A stretch of DNA of 53,388 nt, taken from the NCBI GenBank assembly GCA_007679095.1, contig VEFU01000030.1:1-53388 (forward strand), in the 5' to 3' direction. Below, piece after piece: positions 25,791 to 34,054 of the stretch. The translations under genes were made by a program, and so were the position numbers. The notes below the pieces were generated by a model. It was not told the DNA's origin and made no database searches. It saw only the letters and a program-made list of their open reading frames with translations. The first letter of the stretch is position 1. Every line of letters begins with the position of its first letter. This DNA is from Paenibacillus bovis (GTDB lineage: Bacteria; Bacillota; Bacilli; Bacillales; Bacillaceae_C).

Positions 25791-26570
25791 ATGGATTTAA
25801 CTTTTATCATCGTTGTGTTTGCAATTGGGTTTATTGGTTCCTTTTTATCCGGTATGTTAGGTGTTGGGGGTTCCATTATTAAATACCCAATGCTACTTTA
25901 TATTCCCCCTTTATTTGGTCTAGTAGCATTTACAGCCCATGAGGTTTCTGGAATAAGTGCAGTACAAGTACTGTTTGCTTCCATTGCAGGTGTATGGGCA
26001 TATCGAAAAGGTGGATACCTAAACAAGCAGCTCATCATTTATATGGGTGGAGCTATCCTAATAGGAAGTTTAATTGGTAGTTATGGATCGAGTTTCTTAT
26101 CCGAGCAAGCAGTAAATGTTGTGTATGGTATTCTAGCTGTGATTGCAGCTGTAATGATGTTTGTACCAAAGAAAAAAATGGACGATGTACCATTAAATGA
26201 AGTTACCTTCAACAAGCCGCTAGCGGCAATATTAGCATTAATTGTGGGAATAGCATCTGGTATAGTCGGTGCGGCAGGAGGCTTTTTACTTGTACCAATC
26301 ATGCTTACGGTTTTGCACATTCCAACACGAATGACGATTGCAACAAGTTTAGCAGTAACGTTCATTTCTTCTATCGGGGGAAGTGTTGGTAAAATTGCTA
26401 CTGGACAAGTAGATTATTGGCCAGCTGCTATTATGATTGTAGCAAGTTTATTAGCGGCACCACTTGGAGCAAAAGTAGGAAAGAGAATGAATACCCGAAT
26501 TTTACAAGTGATATTAGCACTTTTGATTGCGGGTACTGCTATTAAAATTTGGATAGATATTTTGACTTAA
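25791..26570 (+). CDS. yrkJ: TauE/SafE-family sulfite exporter-like permease (YrkJ)
   Basis: 259 residues with about eight membrane helices and the family glycine motifs in both halves: FIGSFLSGMLGVGGSIIKYP and GIASGIVGAAGGFLLVPIML. TauE/SafE proteins export sulfite or related sulfur anions; S. aureus tauE is in the CstR regulon. AGAAAGAAGG lies before ATG 25791. It occupies the yrkJ position in the operon and would remove the sulfite or thiosulfate made upstream. Confidence 0.88.
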   Translation: MDLTFIIVVFAIGFIGSFLSGMLGVGGSIIKYPMLLYIPPLFGLVAFTAHEVSGISAVQVLFASIAGVWAYRKGGYLNKQLIIYMGGAILIGSLIGSYGSSFLSEQAVNVVYGILAVIAAVMMFVPKKKMDDVPLNEVTFNKPLAAILALIVGIASGIVGAAGGFLLVPIMLTVLHIPTRMTIATSLAVTFISSIGGSVGKIATGQVDYWPAAIMIVASLLAAPLGAKVGKRMNTRILQVILALLIAGTAIKIWIDILT

Positions 26571-26628
26571 ATAATATTTTAAACCTTCTAGATACGAAAA
26601 TAGACAATAATAAAGGAGATGCAGACTG

Positions 26629-26925
26629 ATGAAAAGTATATCAGCAGTAGAGTTACATGAGAAAATAAAAAATGGAGAAAACGTCCATATTATTGATGTC
26701 CGGGAAGACGTTGAAGTTGCAGAGGGGAAAATTCCTGAAGCTAAACATATTCCTTTGGGGGACATCCCAAATTCTTTGGACAAAATAGATAAAAATAAAC
26801 ATTATTACATGGTTTGTCGTTCTGGTGGAAGAAGTTCAAGAGCATGTGAATTTTTAATCAATCAAGGATATAATGTTACGAATATGACTGGCGGAATGTT
26901 AGCGTGGGTTGGTGAAATAGAATAG
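26629..26925 (+). CDS. single-domain rhodanese
   Basis: 98 residues, one rhodanese domain with the persulfide Cys in MVCRSGGRSSRACEFL and the family markers VHIIDVREDVEVAEGKIPEA and GGMLAWVGEIE. It transfers sulfane sulfur to thiol acceptors. AAAGGAGATG precedes ATG 26629, and the CoA-disulfide reductase gene follows after 11 nt, so they are cotranscribed. Confidence 0.9.
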   Translation: MKSISAVELHEKIKNGENVHIIDVREDVEVAEGKIPEAKHIPLGDIPNSLDKIDKNKHYYMVCRSGGRSSRACEFLINQGYNVTNMTGGMLAWVGEIE

Positions 26926-26936
26926 GAGGCTTAAAT

Positions 26937-28631
26937 ATGGGAAAGAAAGTACTGATTGTTGGTGGAGTTGCTGGTGGAGCTTCTGTCGCTGCACGAGTCA
27001 GAAGATTAGATGAAAGTGCAGAGATTATTATGTTTGAAAAAGGTCCTCACGTATCCTTTTCGAACTGTTCGTTACCTTATCATTTAAGCGGTATTGTAGA
27101 AGATAGCGAAAAGCTTGTTTTAATGTCTCCCGATATCTTTAAGAGTCGCTACAATATTGAAGCTAGGGTACAACAGGAAGTTATTCAAATTAATCGGGAT
27201 AAGAAAACAATCACTGTAAAAGATTTGATCTCAGATAAAACATACGAAGAGGGCTATGATAAATTGGTGCTTTCTCCCGGTGCTTCACCTATTCGACCAA
27301 ATTTAGAAGGCATAGACAATTCTAATGTTTTTACAGTACGAAACGTAGTCGATATTGAGAATATCAATTCATATATCAAGCAAAAAGGTATGAAGGATAT
27401 CGCGGTCATCGGTGGTGGCTTTATTGGAGTAGAGGTTGCAGAAAATCTTAAACTTGCGAACTATAATGTAACATTAGTTGAGTTTGCAAATCAAGTAATG
27501 GCACCATTTGATTACGATATGGCTCAAATCCTTCATAAAGAAATGGTGGATCACGGAGTTGAACTTATTCTAGATGATGGGTTATCTAAAATTTCTGATG
27601 GATATATTACAACAAACTCCGGTAGGAAAATTGATGCGCAGGCAGTGGTATTAGCGATTGGTGTAAGACCTGAAACCAACTTGGCTAAGGAGGCAGGTCT
27701 TGAGATTGGAGAAACAGGAGCTATTAAGGTCGACTCCAATTACTTAACAAGTGATAGAGATATTTATGCAGTTGGGGATGCCATTGAAGTGTATCATCGT
27801 TTGTTACAAAAACAAACAAGACTAGCACTAGCTGGGCCAGCCCAAAAACAAGCCAGAGCGGCTGCAGATCATATGTATGGAATTCCAAATAGAAATATCG
27901 GTGTAATAGGATCATCATCCATCCATCTCTTTGATCTAAATGCAGCATCTACTGGACTTAATGCAAGAACAGCTGAGCAAGCAGGAATGATGTACGATTA
28001 TGTTTACTTAATGCCGGGAGATAAAGTGGGACTCATGCCAGACAGCAATCCGATGCATTTTAAATTGGTTTATGAATATCCAACAGGTCGAATTTTAGGT
28101 GCGCAGGCAATTGGTAAAGGAAATGTAGATAAACGAATTGATATTATTGCAACCATGATTACAATGAATGGAACGTTGGAAGATTTGAAAGACCTAGAAT
28201 TGACCTACTCCCCAATGCTAGGAACAGCTAAAGATGTCGTTAATCATGCCGCTTTAGTAGGGCTAAACCTACTACAAGGCAGATACAAAGAAGTAAAAGT
28301 TTCCCAAGTTCGAGAACTAGTAGAAAGTAATGCTTTTATTATTGATGCACGAGAAAAAGGTGAATATAATGCAGGTCATTTTAAAAACGCAGTTAATATT
28401 CCTTTAAGTGAGTTTAGACAGAGACTTGATGAAATTCCAAAAGGTCAGCCCGTATACATTCACTGTCGTTCAGGTCAAAGAAGTTATAATATGGTAATGG
28501 CATTACAAAATTTAGGATATGAGAATGTATACAACATTTCTGGTTCCTATTTGGGTGTAAACCTTTATGAATATTTTAATGATTTAGTTACTGGTAGAGA
28601 AAGAATAGTAACTGAATATAATTTTAAGTAG
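26937..28631 (+). CDS. CoA-disulfide reductase with C-terminal rhodanese
   Basis: 564 residues. The FAD/NAD(P)H flavoprotein part (1-450) has the dinucleotide motif VLIVGGVAGGASVAARVRR and the redox Cys44 in SFSNCSLPYH; a second motif is IAVIGGGFIGVEVAENL. A rhodanese domain (about 465-564) has Cys near 510 in HCRSGQRSYN. The fusion matches CoADR-RHD enzymes of Bacillus, which reduce CoA persulfide or disulfide and release sulfide. AGGAGG precedes ATG 26937. It fits the persulfide detoxification operon and ends at a terminator. Confidence 0.92.
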   Translation: MGKKVLIVGGVAGGASVAARVRRLDESAEIIMFEKGPHVSFSNCSLPYHLSGIVEDSEKLVLMSPDIFKSRYNIEARVQQEVIQINRDKKTITVKDLISDKTYEEGYDKLVLSPGASPIRPNLEGIDNSNVFTVRNVVDIENINSYIKQKGMKDIAVIGGGFIGVEVAENLKLANYNVTLVEFANQVMAPFDYDMAQILHKEMVDHGVELILDDGLSKISDGYITTNSGRKIDAQAVVLAIGVRPETNLAKEAGLEIGETGAIKVDSNYLTSDRDIYAVGDAIEVYHRLLQKQTRLALAGPAQKQARAAADHMYGIPNRNIGVIGSSSIHLFDLNAASTGLNARTAEQAGMMYDYVYLMPGDKVGLMPDSNPMHFKLVYEYPTGRILGAQAIGKGNVDKRIDIIATMITMNGTLEDLKDLELTYSPMLGTAKDVVNHAALVGLNLLQGRYKEVKVSQVRELVESNAFIIDAREKGEYNAGHFKNAVNIPLSEFRQRLDEIPKGQPVYIHCRSGQRSYNMVMALQNLGYENVYNISGSYLGVNLYEYFNDLVTGRERIVTEYNFK

Positions 28632-28667
28632 ACTTAAAATCTGAAGAATATTATTTAACAGTATGAA

Positions 28668-28706
28668 ACGGAGGTACATTATTTGGTGTATCCTCCATTT
28701 ATTTTC
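28668..28706 (+). terminator. rho-independent terminator
   Basis: GGAGGTACA pairs with TGTATCCTCC (one bulge), followed by a T-rich run. It ends the yrkF-to-CoADR transcript. Confidence 0.75.
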
Positions 28707-28775
28707 TAATCTCAAGATGTGTATAAGTTTTGTTAAAGAAATCAAAAGCGACTAATAGAAAATAATATTGAAATC

Positions 28776-28804
28776 TTGACAATATACCTTATGGGGTATA
28801 TTAT
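28776..28804 (+). promoter_or_regulatory. cstR promoter with autoregulatory operator
   Basis: TTGACA (28776-28781), exactly 17 nt, TATTAT (28799-28804). The operator AATATACC-TTATGG-GGTATATT (28781-28802) has perfect 8-bp arms and covers the spacer and -10. The arrangement mirrors the yrkF promoter, so the repressor most likely controls itself. Confidence 0.8.
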
Positions 28805-28838
28805 TATTTATGTATTCCTTATTAAAAGGTGATCAATT

Positions 28839-29195
28839 ATGATTATATATTTGCTAAGTGCGGTTATTGTTTTATTATGTTATGAATTATTTAGAAGGTA
28901 CTTCCCAATTAAGGGGATAACTTGTAAAAATAGAATTGGCGAAAAGGATATCGTTATATTAGATTTAAGAGATTTCAACGAAAAAGGAACTTTAAAAAAT
29001 GTGGCAATGCAGATACCTTACGCTTATTTGAGAAGACACTACAGTGAGATTCCGGATCAGTCACTTCATGTTGTTGCGAGTGATCGAATGGATATTAATC
29101 TAGGTGTGAGATTTTTATTAAGAAAAGGATATAGTGTTAGTAGTTTCGAGATTATAGGTTGTGCATGTAAAGGAGGAATAATAGATGGAGTATGA
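28839..29195 (+). CDS. membrane-anchored degenerate rhodanese
   Basis: 118 residues: an N-terminal membrane helix (MIIYLLSAVIVLLCYELF), then a rhodanese-like fold (KDIVILDLRDFNE, QIPYAYL, RFLLRKGYSVSSFEIIG). Where active rhodaneses have VxCxSGxRS this protein has HVVASDRMDIN, with no Cys. Cysteines appear instead near the end (IIGCACKGG). It is probably not a sulfurtransferase of the usual type; sensing or scaffolding is possible. Its end overlaps the cstR start by 11 nt, so translation is coupled to the repressor. Confidence 0.75.
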   Translation: MIIYLLSAVIVLLCYELFRRYFPIKGITCKNRIGEKDIVILDLRDFNEKGTLKNVAMQIPYAYLRRHYSEIPDQSLHVVASDRMDINLGVRFLLRKGYSVSSFEIIGCACKGGIIDGV

Positions 29196-29445
29196 TAAAT
29201 CTGTTATAAATCGTTTAAAACGTATTGAAGGCCAAATTAGAGGCGTATTAAATATGATTGAGCAAAATAAAGATTGTAGGGAAGTAATCACTCAATTATC
29301 AGCATCGCGTACTGGTATTGATCGTACAATTGGATTAATTGTAAGCATGAATTTAGAACAATGTGTTCGAGAGAATATTGAAAATGGTGAAGACACGAAA
29401 GAACTTGTAAAAGAAGCAGTAAATTTATTAGTTAAAAGTAGATAA
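29185..29445 (+). CDS. cstR: CstR persulfide-sensing repressor (CsoR family)
   Basis: 86 residues, all-helical CsoR/RcnR family: VINRLKRIEGQIRGVLNMIE, then Cys31 in NKDCREV and Cys60 in MNLEQCVREN. CsoR copper sensors have a Cys-His-Cys set; here the His is absent and the two Cys match S. aureus CstR Cys31 and Cys60, which form di- and trisulfide links on exposure to persulfide and release DNA. Six TACC-N6-GGTA sites in this region are the predicted targets. GGAGG precedes ATG 29185. B. subtilis YrkD is the likely counterpart. Confidence 0.9.
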   Translation: MEYDKSVINRLKRIEGQIRGVLNMIEQNKDCREVITQLSASRTGIDRTIGLIVSMNLEQCVRENIENGEDTKELVKEAVNLLVKSR

Positions 29446-29467
29446 AGGTTCTAACAATTTTCTTACT

Positions 29468-29495
29468 AAAAGGAAATTTAACAGCCTTTTTCTTT
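29468..29495 (+). terminator. weak terminator after cstR
   Basis: AAAAGG pairs with CCTTTT around an 11-nt loop and is followed by TCTTTTT. The stem is short. Confidence 0.5.
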
Positions 29496-29503
29496 TTAAA
29501 TAA

Positions 29504-29525
29504 ATTATACCCCGCTGGGTATATG
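29504..29525 (+). promoter_or_regulatory. CstR-like operator before rhodanese pair
   Basis: ATTATACC-CCGCTG-GGTATATG (29504-29525): same geometry, arms matching at 6 of 8. It lies 100 nt before the GTG of the membrane rhodanese, marking a third CstR-controlled transcript. Confidence 0.6.
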
Positions 29526-29625
29526 GGTGAGTTGAAATCCTAATAGAAGTAATCAAATGAAACAATTAGAACAGAAGGTAAAATGACATCAGATAAAAGT
29601 TAAGAAAAGAGAAGGTGAAGGTAGA

Positions 29626-29985
29626 GTGGATATTATACAATGGATTTTTATTATTTTGATCGCACTCTTTGTGATCAATCGTTTTATTCCCAAAAAGGGC
29701 ATTACGAATATAACTGTTCAAGAAGCAAAAGATAAAATTAAGGATAAAAGTGTTCAATTTATAGATGTCCGTACACCGGGTGAATATAAAGCAAATCATC
29801 ACAAACCGTTTAAAAATATCCCACTTTCCAATTTGCCTAGCCAAGTAGACAAATTGGAAAAAGATAAAGAAGTTGTTGTTATATGTCAAAGCGGAATGAG
29901 AAGTGCAAAAGCAGCAAATATGCTGAAAAAACAAGGATTCGAAAATATCTACAATGTAAAAGGTGGAATGAGTGCTTGGTATTAG
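29626..29985 (+). CDS. membrane-anchored rhodanese (YqhL-like)
   Basis: 119 residues: an N-terminal helix (IIQWIFIILIALFVINRF), then a complete rhodanese domain with VQFIDVRTPGEYKANHHKPF and the persulfide Cys in VVICQSGMRSAKAANML. The layout is like Bacillus YqhL. The start is GTG 29626 with GAAGGTGAAGG upstream. In contrast to the 28839 protein it keeps the active site. It is followed after 15 nt by another rhodanese gene. Confidence 0.88.
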   Translation: MDIIQWIFIILIALFVINRFIPKKGITNITVQEAKDKIKDKSVQFIDVRTPGEYKANHHKPFKNIPLSNLPSQVDKLEKDKEVVVICQSGMRSAKAANMLKKQGFENIYNVKGGMSAWY

Positions 29986-30000
29986 AAAGGATGACAAGAG

Positions 30001-30300
30001 ATGGCAAAACAAATAGCACCAGAAGAAGTAGCTAAACGTCTTCAAAATAGTGAAGAAGTATTCATAATTGATGTTCGTGAAAATGGAGAAGTAGCTAGTG
30101 GTAAAATTCCAAATGCCAACAACATTCCATTAGGTCAGCTTGCATTACGAAAAGGTGAATTAGACAAGGATAAGAACTACGTGGTTGTTTGTCAATCTGG
30201 TAACCGAAGTAAAGCTGCCTGTGGAATACTTGAAGCATTAGGTTTCAAAGTTGAAGATATGATCGGTGGAATGAATAATTGGAATGGAAATATTGAATAA
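30001..30300 (+). CDS. single-domain rhodanese
   Basis: 99 residues with VFIIDVRENGEVASGKIPNA, persulfide Cys in VVVCQSGNRSKAACGIL, and GGMNNWNGNIE at the end. Similar to the 26629 rhodanese but clearly distinct, so the region holds at least five rhodanese-type active sites. AAAGGATG precedes ATG 30001. Cotranscribed with its neighbours. Confidence 0.9.
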   Translation: MAKQIAPEEVAKRLQNSEEVFIIDVRENGEVASGKIPNANNIPLGQLALRKGELDKDKNYVVVCQSGNRSKAACGILEALGFKVEDMIGGMNNWNGNIE

Positions 30301-30330
30301 AAGCTAAGTAGATAGGAGTGAAATCAAAAG

Positions 30331-30717
30331 ATGTTTCATTACACAATAGAGACAAACAAATCTATAGAAGATGCCATTAAGTCATTGGAAGTAAATTTAA
30401 AGGAAGAAAAGTTTGGTGTTCAGTGGCAGTTTGACATTAAGGAAACATTACAAAAGAAAGGATATGAACTAGACCATCCATTTACTGTTTTAGAAGTATG
30501 TAATCCTATAGAAGCCCAGCGTGTGTTGTCAACGAATCAGTTAATTGGATATTTCCTTCCATGTAAAATCGTTGTTTACGAGGATGATAAAGGGAAAACT
30601 AACATAGGGCTACCAAAACCAACTGCTTTAATTCAAATGGTAGAAGATGAAGAATTACAGGAAATTGCAACCGACATTGAAGAAAGATTGATTGCCTGTA
30701 TTGATAAAAGTAAGTAA
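30331..30717 (+). CDS. DUF302 family protein
   Basis: 128 residues: FGVQWQFDIKETLQKKGYEL, then FTVLEVCNPIEAQRVLSTN, FLPCKIVVYED and IGLPKPTALIQMVEDEEL. This is the DUF302 pattern; two Cys (in EVCNP and LPCKI) are at family positions. DUF302 proteins often accompany sulfur- or redox-related genes; the activity is unknown. AGGAGTG precedes ATG 30331. Third gene of the 29626-31005 transcript. Confidence 0.8.
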   Translation: MFHYTIETNKSIEDAIKSLEVNLKEEKFGVQWQFDIKETLQKKGYELDHPFTVLEVCNPIEAQRVLSTNQLIGYFLPCKIVVYEDDKGKTNIGLPKPTALIQMVEDEELQEIATDIEERLIACIDKSK

Positions 30718-30768
30718 TCAAGTGAATTTTAATAGGGATTTTGAGTTAATAAAAGAGGTTATGAACAA

Positions 30769-31005
30769 ATGAATCAAACTGTCACGGTATATACATCAAG
30801 CTTCTGCCCAGTCTGCGGAATGGTAAAAAGCTTTCTAAACTCCTTTGATATCACTTATAAAGAAGTAATTGTAGACTTGAATCCTATAGCAAGGATGAAA
30901 GTGATAGGAAAAACGAAAAGATTAACGGTTCCACAAACCAATATAAATGGAGAGTGGATAAGCGGGTTTGATCCGGAGAGAATGTTAAAGATATTAATTA
31001 AATGA
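30769..31005 (+). CDS. glutaredoxin-like protein
   Basis: 78 residues with a thioredoxin fold: VTVYTSSFCPVCGMVKSFL (CPVC redox pair at about residues 14-17), a cis-Pro in LTVPQTNING and GFDPERMLKIL. It probably reduces protein or low-molecular-weight disulfides and persulfides. Last gene of the rhodanese transcript, just before a terminator. Confidence 0.85.
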   Translation: MNQTVTVYTSSFCPVCGMVKSFLNSFDITYKEVIVDLNPIARMKVIGKTKRLTVPQTNINGEWISGFDPERMLKILIK

Positions 31006-31030
31006 TCTCGTACTACAACGAATACGTAAA

Positions 31031-31067
31031 GACAGTAAGGATATAAACATTCTTTACTGTTTTTTTG
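31031..31067 (+). terminator. rho-independent terminator
   Basis: ACAGTAA...TTTACTGT stem followed by T7. It marks the right end of the sulfur regulon. Confidence 0.8.
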
Positions 31068-31190
31068 TGATATAAAAATAAAGTGATTTCAGCAAAAAGG
31101 CATTATTCTAGCTTTAATATTCTTCTAACAAGGGTAACTTTTATGTACAACATTAGAATTTAATACAGTGGCTTGTTAAATACAATATAT

Positions 31191-31476
31191 GGTAACTATT
31201 AATAGTTACCAATATAAGATACTATGCAGAGTAATAGAACAATCAAGTTAGTGAAATGCAGTGCCAGTCAATGTTTGAGTTGGTATCTATTAATGGTTAC
31301 CATTCATATGTTAATGGCTATTTTTATGTTAGTGATTATCAAATGAGTGTATTACTTTGAATAATGGTTACTATTAATCGTAACTAATAGTAAAAGTGAA
31401 TAGAAAGGTGAGAGATGTAACTGAAGGGAAAGTGTTGATACGATAGTTTTTATTCATAGTATCCAATAATGGTTAC
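31191..31476. repeat. four spaced palindromic repeats (iteron-like)
   Basis: GGTAACTATTAATAGTTACC (31191-31210) is a perfect 20-bp palindrome. Related imperfect copies start at about 31282, 31364 and 31457, all containing TATTAAT or AATAAT flanked by GGTTACC-type arms; spacing is about 91, 82 and 93 nt. The ~530-base stretch holds no gene otherwise. The copies lie next to a plasmid-type gene and replication genes, so an origin, partition or transfer site is possible. A perfect 9-bp hairpin, CAGTCATTC...GAATGACTG (31495-31517), lies just past the end of the - strand gene. Confidence 0.6.
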
Positions 31477-31534
31477 CAATGATGTTTTATGTATCAGTCA
31501 TTCCAAATGAATGACTGTGCGTGAAAAGCAATAA

Positions 31535-32536
31535 TCAGTATTTACGTAGTGTTTTATATAATTGATTTACATTTAGTCCTAAAGGGTGAACGATAAGTTT
31601 TAAGCCGGATTCTTTTAGTCTCTTTATAACTGCTGAGTCTGACTTAAATCGTTGTAGTATATTTTTTGTTCTGCTAATTCCATCACTAAAACTGGAACGA
31701 TTTGATAAGCTGTTATCGACAATAACAATATCCATGATATGAAGAACTTCTGGATTCTTTTCAGCAAGGATTGCGTATTTAAATAACTTTTGAGCTAGGG
31801 TTTCGATAGGCTCCGTTCCCATATCCATCTCAATGTTTATTATAGCGTCCCTTACTTCTGGTGTTCCTTTTAGTTTAATAATCCAGTCTGGTTTTACTAT
31901 TGTCATCGTAGCTCCATTTAATTTATTGCGCGCTTTACTTCCTGTAGTCATATATTTTGCTATCTCCGCATGATATGCTCCGTTATTTTGTCGATGTAGA
32001 TTTTTATGTTTTCTTACCCATTCGGTATATGGATACATTGCTGGTGAATAGGAAAATGAAGTTTGATTATAAATGATTGGATACTTTGTTTTATTTGTAT
32101 TTGGATCTCTAATAGCTTTCTTATTAAAGGTTGTTAATATATTTAGTGCTGCTTGTTGTGTTGCAATAAAGTGCAACAAGTTTTTCTTTTGATTAAATTT
32201 ATATATTTTGGGTTTGTTGTATGATTGGTCTAGAAGTCCATTTTCTATTAATACATCAACAGCCTTACTTCCGATAGCCAAGAATTTAAAACGTTCCCCT
32301 TCAAACCCCTTAGAATAATGTTCTGAACGAATTAGATGATAGTCCTCAAACTTTCTGATTCGATTTTTAAAACTATATTCTTTAATCCCTAGTTCGAATA
32401 AGTGTTTTGCAGCTTGATAGAATTGCTGCAAGGTTAATAACCGCTGTTGTTCTAAAAATGCCAATAACTTTAAATCTATATTAGTAAGTTCTAATCGTTC
32501 TCGTGCATTTTTCTTTAAGATTATTTTATCTTGCAT
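31535..32536 (-). CDS. replication-relaxation-like winged-helix protein
   Basis: 333 residues. The N-terminal ~110 residues look like a winged helix (LTNIDLKLLAFLEQQRLLTL, FKNRIRKFEDYHLIRSEHY). The C-terminal part contains VKPDWIIKLKG ... NIEMDMGTEPIETLAQKL, an acidic pattern reminiscent of PD-(D/E)xK folds. The overall layout fits replication-relaxation family proteins of Firmicute plasmids and ICEs. AAAGGAG precedes ATG 32536. It is divergent from the replication genes and borders the palindromic repeats. The family assignment is from memory of motif order. Confidence 0.5.
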   Translation of the reverse strand: MQDKIILKKNARERLELTNIDLKLLAFLEQQRLLTLQQFYQAAKHLFELGIKEYSFKNRIRKFEDYHLIRSEHYSKGFEGERFKFLAIGSKAVDVLIENGLLDQSYNKPKIYKFNQKKNLLHFIATQQAALNILTTFNKKAIRDPNTNKTKYPIIYNQTSFSYSPAMYPYTEWVRKHKNLHRQNNGAYHAEIAKYMTTGSKARNKLNGATMTIVKPDWIIKLKGTPEVRDAIINIEMDMGTEPIETLAQKLFKYAILAEKNPEVLHIMDIVIVDNSLSNRSSFSDGISRTKNILQRFKSDSAVIKRLKESGLKLIVHPLGLNVNQLYKTLRKY

Positions 32537-32854
32537 TTGTCTTTTCTCCTTTCCCTTTGGGTGAATGATGTTTGCTTGTCAGAACACTTTAAGAATTTCA
32601 CTTTTCACTATTATTGTTAGCTATATAAAAGGTTGATTACATGCTTACTATTTCAGTAAGTAATAGACTTCTCCTGAATAATCAACTTGGATTCTGCTAA
32701 TTTAATTCTATAACCTTATTATTTGAGTAATAAAAAGTTAATGAAATGTGTTCTTTAAATAGTGTACTGTCAAATTTTGATATTTCTAGGCCTATAAAAT
32801 AAAACAAATAAATTCAATAGTGAGCAGTCATTTACAAAAGAAAAGGAAAAGTAC

Positions 32855-33018
32855 TTGCAAAATAAAATCATAGGTTGTATGATAATATTCAAATAAATAA
32901 TTTGATCGACTTTCTCAACAACAAGGGAAAAACCCATGAGGAAGTAGTGAAATATACACATAATTCGTGTATCTATTTTGCTACGTCTGTCATGGGTTTT
33001 TCTCTTTTTTTATTTCAA
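32855..33018 (+). promoter_or_regulatory. promoter and structured leader (attenuator-like) L1
   Basis: TTGCAA-17-TATGAT (32855-32883) is a good promoter. About 40 nt on, AAAAACCCATGA (about 32928-32939) pairs with TCATGGGTTTTT (about 32990-33001), enclosing nested stems GTAG...CTAC and ATACAC...GTGTAT, followed by a T7 run. This folded RNA of about 80 nt, ending in a T-run roughly 90 nt before the replication gene, looks like an attenuator or copy-control leader. The rest of the 32537-33112 gap holds no gene. Confidence 0.6.
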
Positions 33019-33112
33019 AATCCAAATGGCGGACGTAGACGAGGAGATGATAAGCAGGAAACAAAGTTCAAATTATATTTGAAAACATTTAGTGAGAGGA
33101 GAAAGTATTCAA

Positions 33113-34054
33113 TTGCAAAAAATAAAAAAAGCTGTCATCAGAGAAGATTTGATGGCATTAACAGGCCGGATGGAAGAAGCTGTAATCTTAGGTCAATTAA
33201 TTTACTGGATAGATCGTATGAAAGATGCTGGTAAATATAAACTTGAAGAAAGAGAGCGCTTAGACAATCATTTAGCAGATTCATTTAAATATGGTTGGAT
33301 TTATAAAAAAGCTGAGGAGTTGGCTGAGGAAGTAATGCTCGGTGTATCACCTAATACGATTCGAAAGTATTTAGGTAATATAGTAGAAAAAAATTATGTT
33401 AAAAGACGGAATAACCCCCGATATAAGTGGGATAAAACATTACAATATCGTGTGAACTTAGTAAAAGTCATCTTAGATTTAAGTAATTTAGGATTTCCGA
33501 TAGATGAATACAATCAGTTATTACGAATGGAAGAAAATGATGTTTCGAGTAAACAAACTGTTTCTCCGAATGTGGAAAAAAGTGATTCGAAGCTCAATGA
33601 TTGCACTGCAATACCAGAGATTACTACAGAGATTACTCCAAAAATTAATACAGAGACTTCTTCGTCAAGTGAATGGATTGAAGATGATATTAATATTTAT
33701 GATTCAAATCAATTTGAATTAATTAGTAAAACTTACTTGAGTCTTAGTAAAAACAAGCAGCTATCGTCTAATGACCAGATTGCGATTAAGAATGTTGTAG
33801 ATGAGAACTGGGAGAATCACCAAGTTATTAGTTGGATAAAAGATTGTTTCAATAATTTTAAACCAAAACACAAGCTAGATAATATCCGGACATTTCAATA
33901 TGTAGCAAATTACATTTTTGATCAAGCATATAAATATCAACAGGAGGTTTTAGAGGATGAACAAACTACAGGATATATTGCCCAAGATGAGTATTTCCAA
34001 CGATATAGCTCAGCCATTCAAGAAGCCGGGGAGATTAACGAAGGCGACAGATGA
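33113..34054 (+). CDS. plasmid-type replication initiation-like protein
   Basis: About 313 residues. The N-terminal region (IREDLMALTGRMEEAVILGQLIYWIDRMKD ..., AEEVMLGVSPNTIRKYLGNI, EKNYVKRRNNPRYKWDKTL; each quoted in part) is the winged-helix replication domain usual in Firmicute plasmids and phages; the C-terminal part is DnaD-like (YQQEVLE end). TTG 33113 is chosen because GAGAGGAGAAAG precedes it; GTG 33092 would lie before that site. It overlaps the DnaC-like gene by 98 nt, as helicase-loader pairs often do. Confidence 0.65.
   Translation: MQKIKKAVIREDLMALTGRMEEAVILGQLIYWIDRMKDAGKYKLEERERLDNHLADSFKYGWIYKKAEELAEEVMLGVSPNTIRKYLGNIVEKNYVKRRNNPRYKWDKTLQYRVNLVKVILDLSNLGFPIDEYNQLLRMEENDVSSKQTVSPNVEKSDSKLNDCTAIPEITTEITPKINTETSSSSEWIEDDINIYDSNQFELISKTYLSLSKNKQLSSNDQIAIKNVVDENWENHQVISWIKDCFNNFKPKHKLDNIRTFQYVANYIFDQAYKYQQEVLEDEQTTGYIAQDEYFQRYSSAIQEAGEINEGDR

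Noticed and set aside
32923-33018. Possible T-box or metabolite riboswitch
   Set aside because: No T-box sequence or known riboswitch core is visible; the structure is explained as nested stems ending in a terminator.
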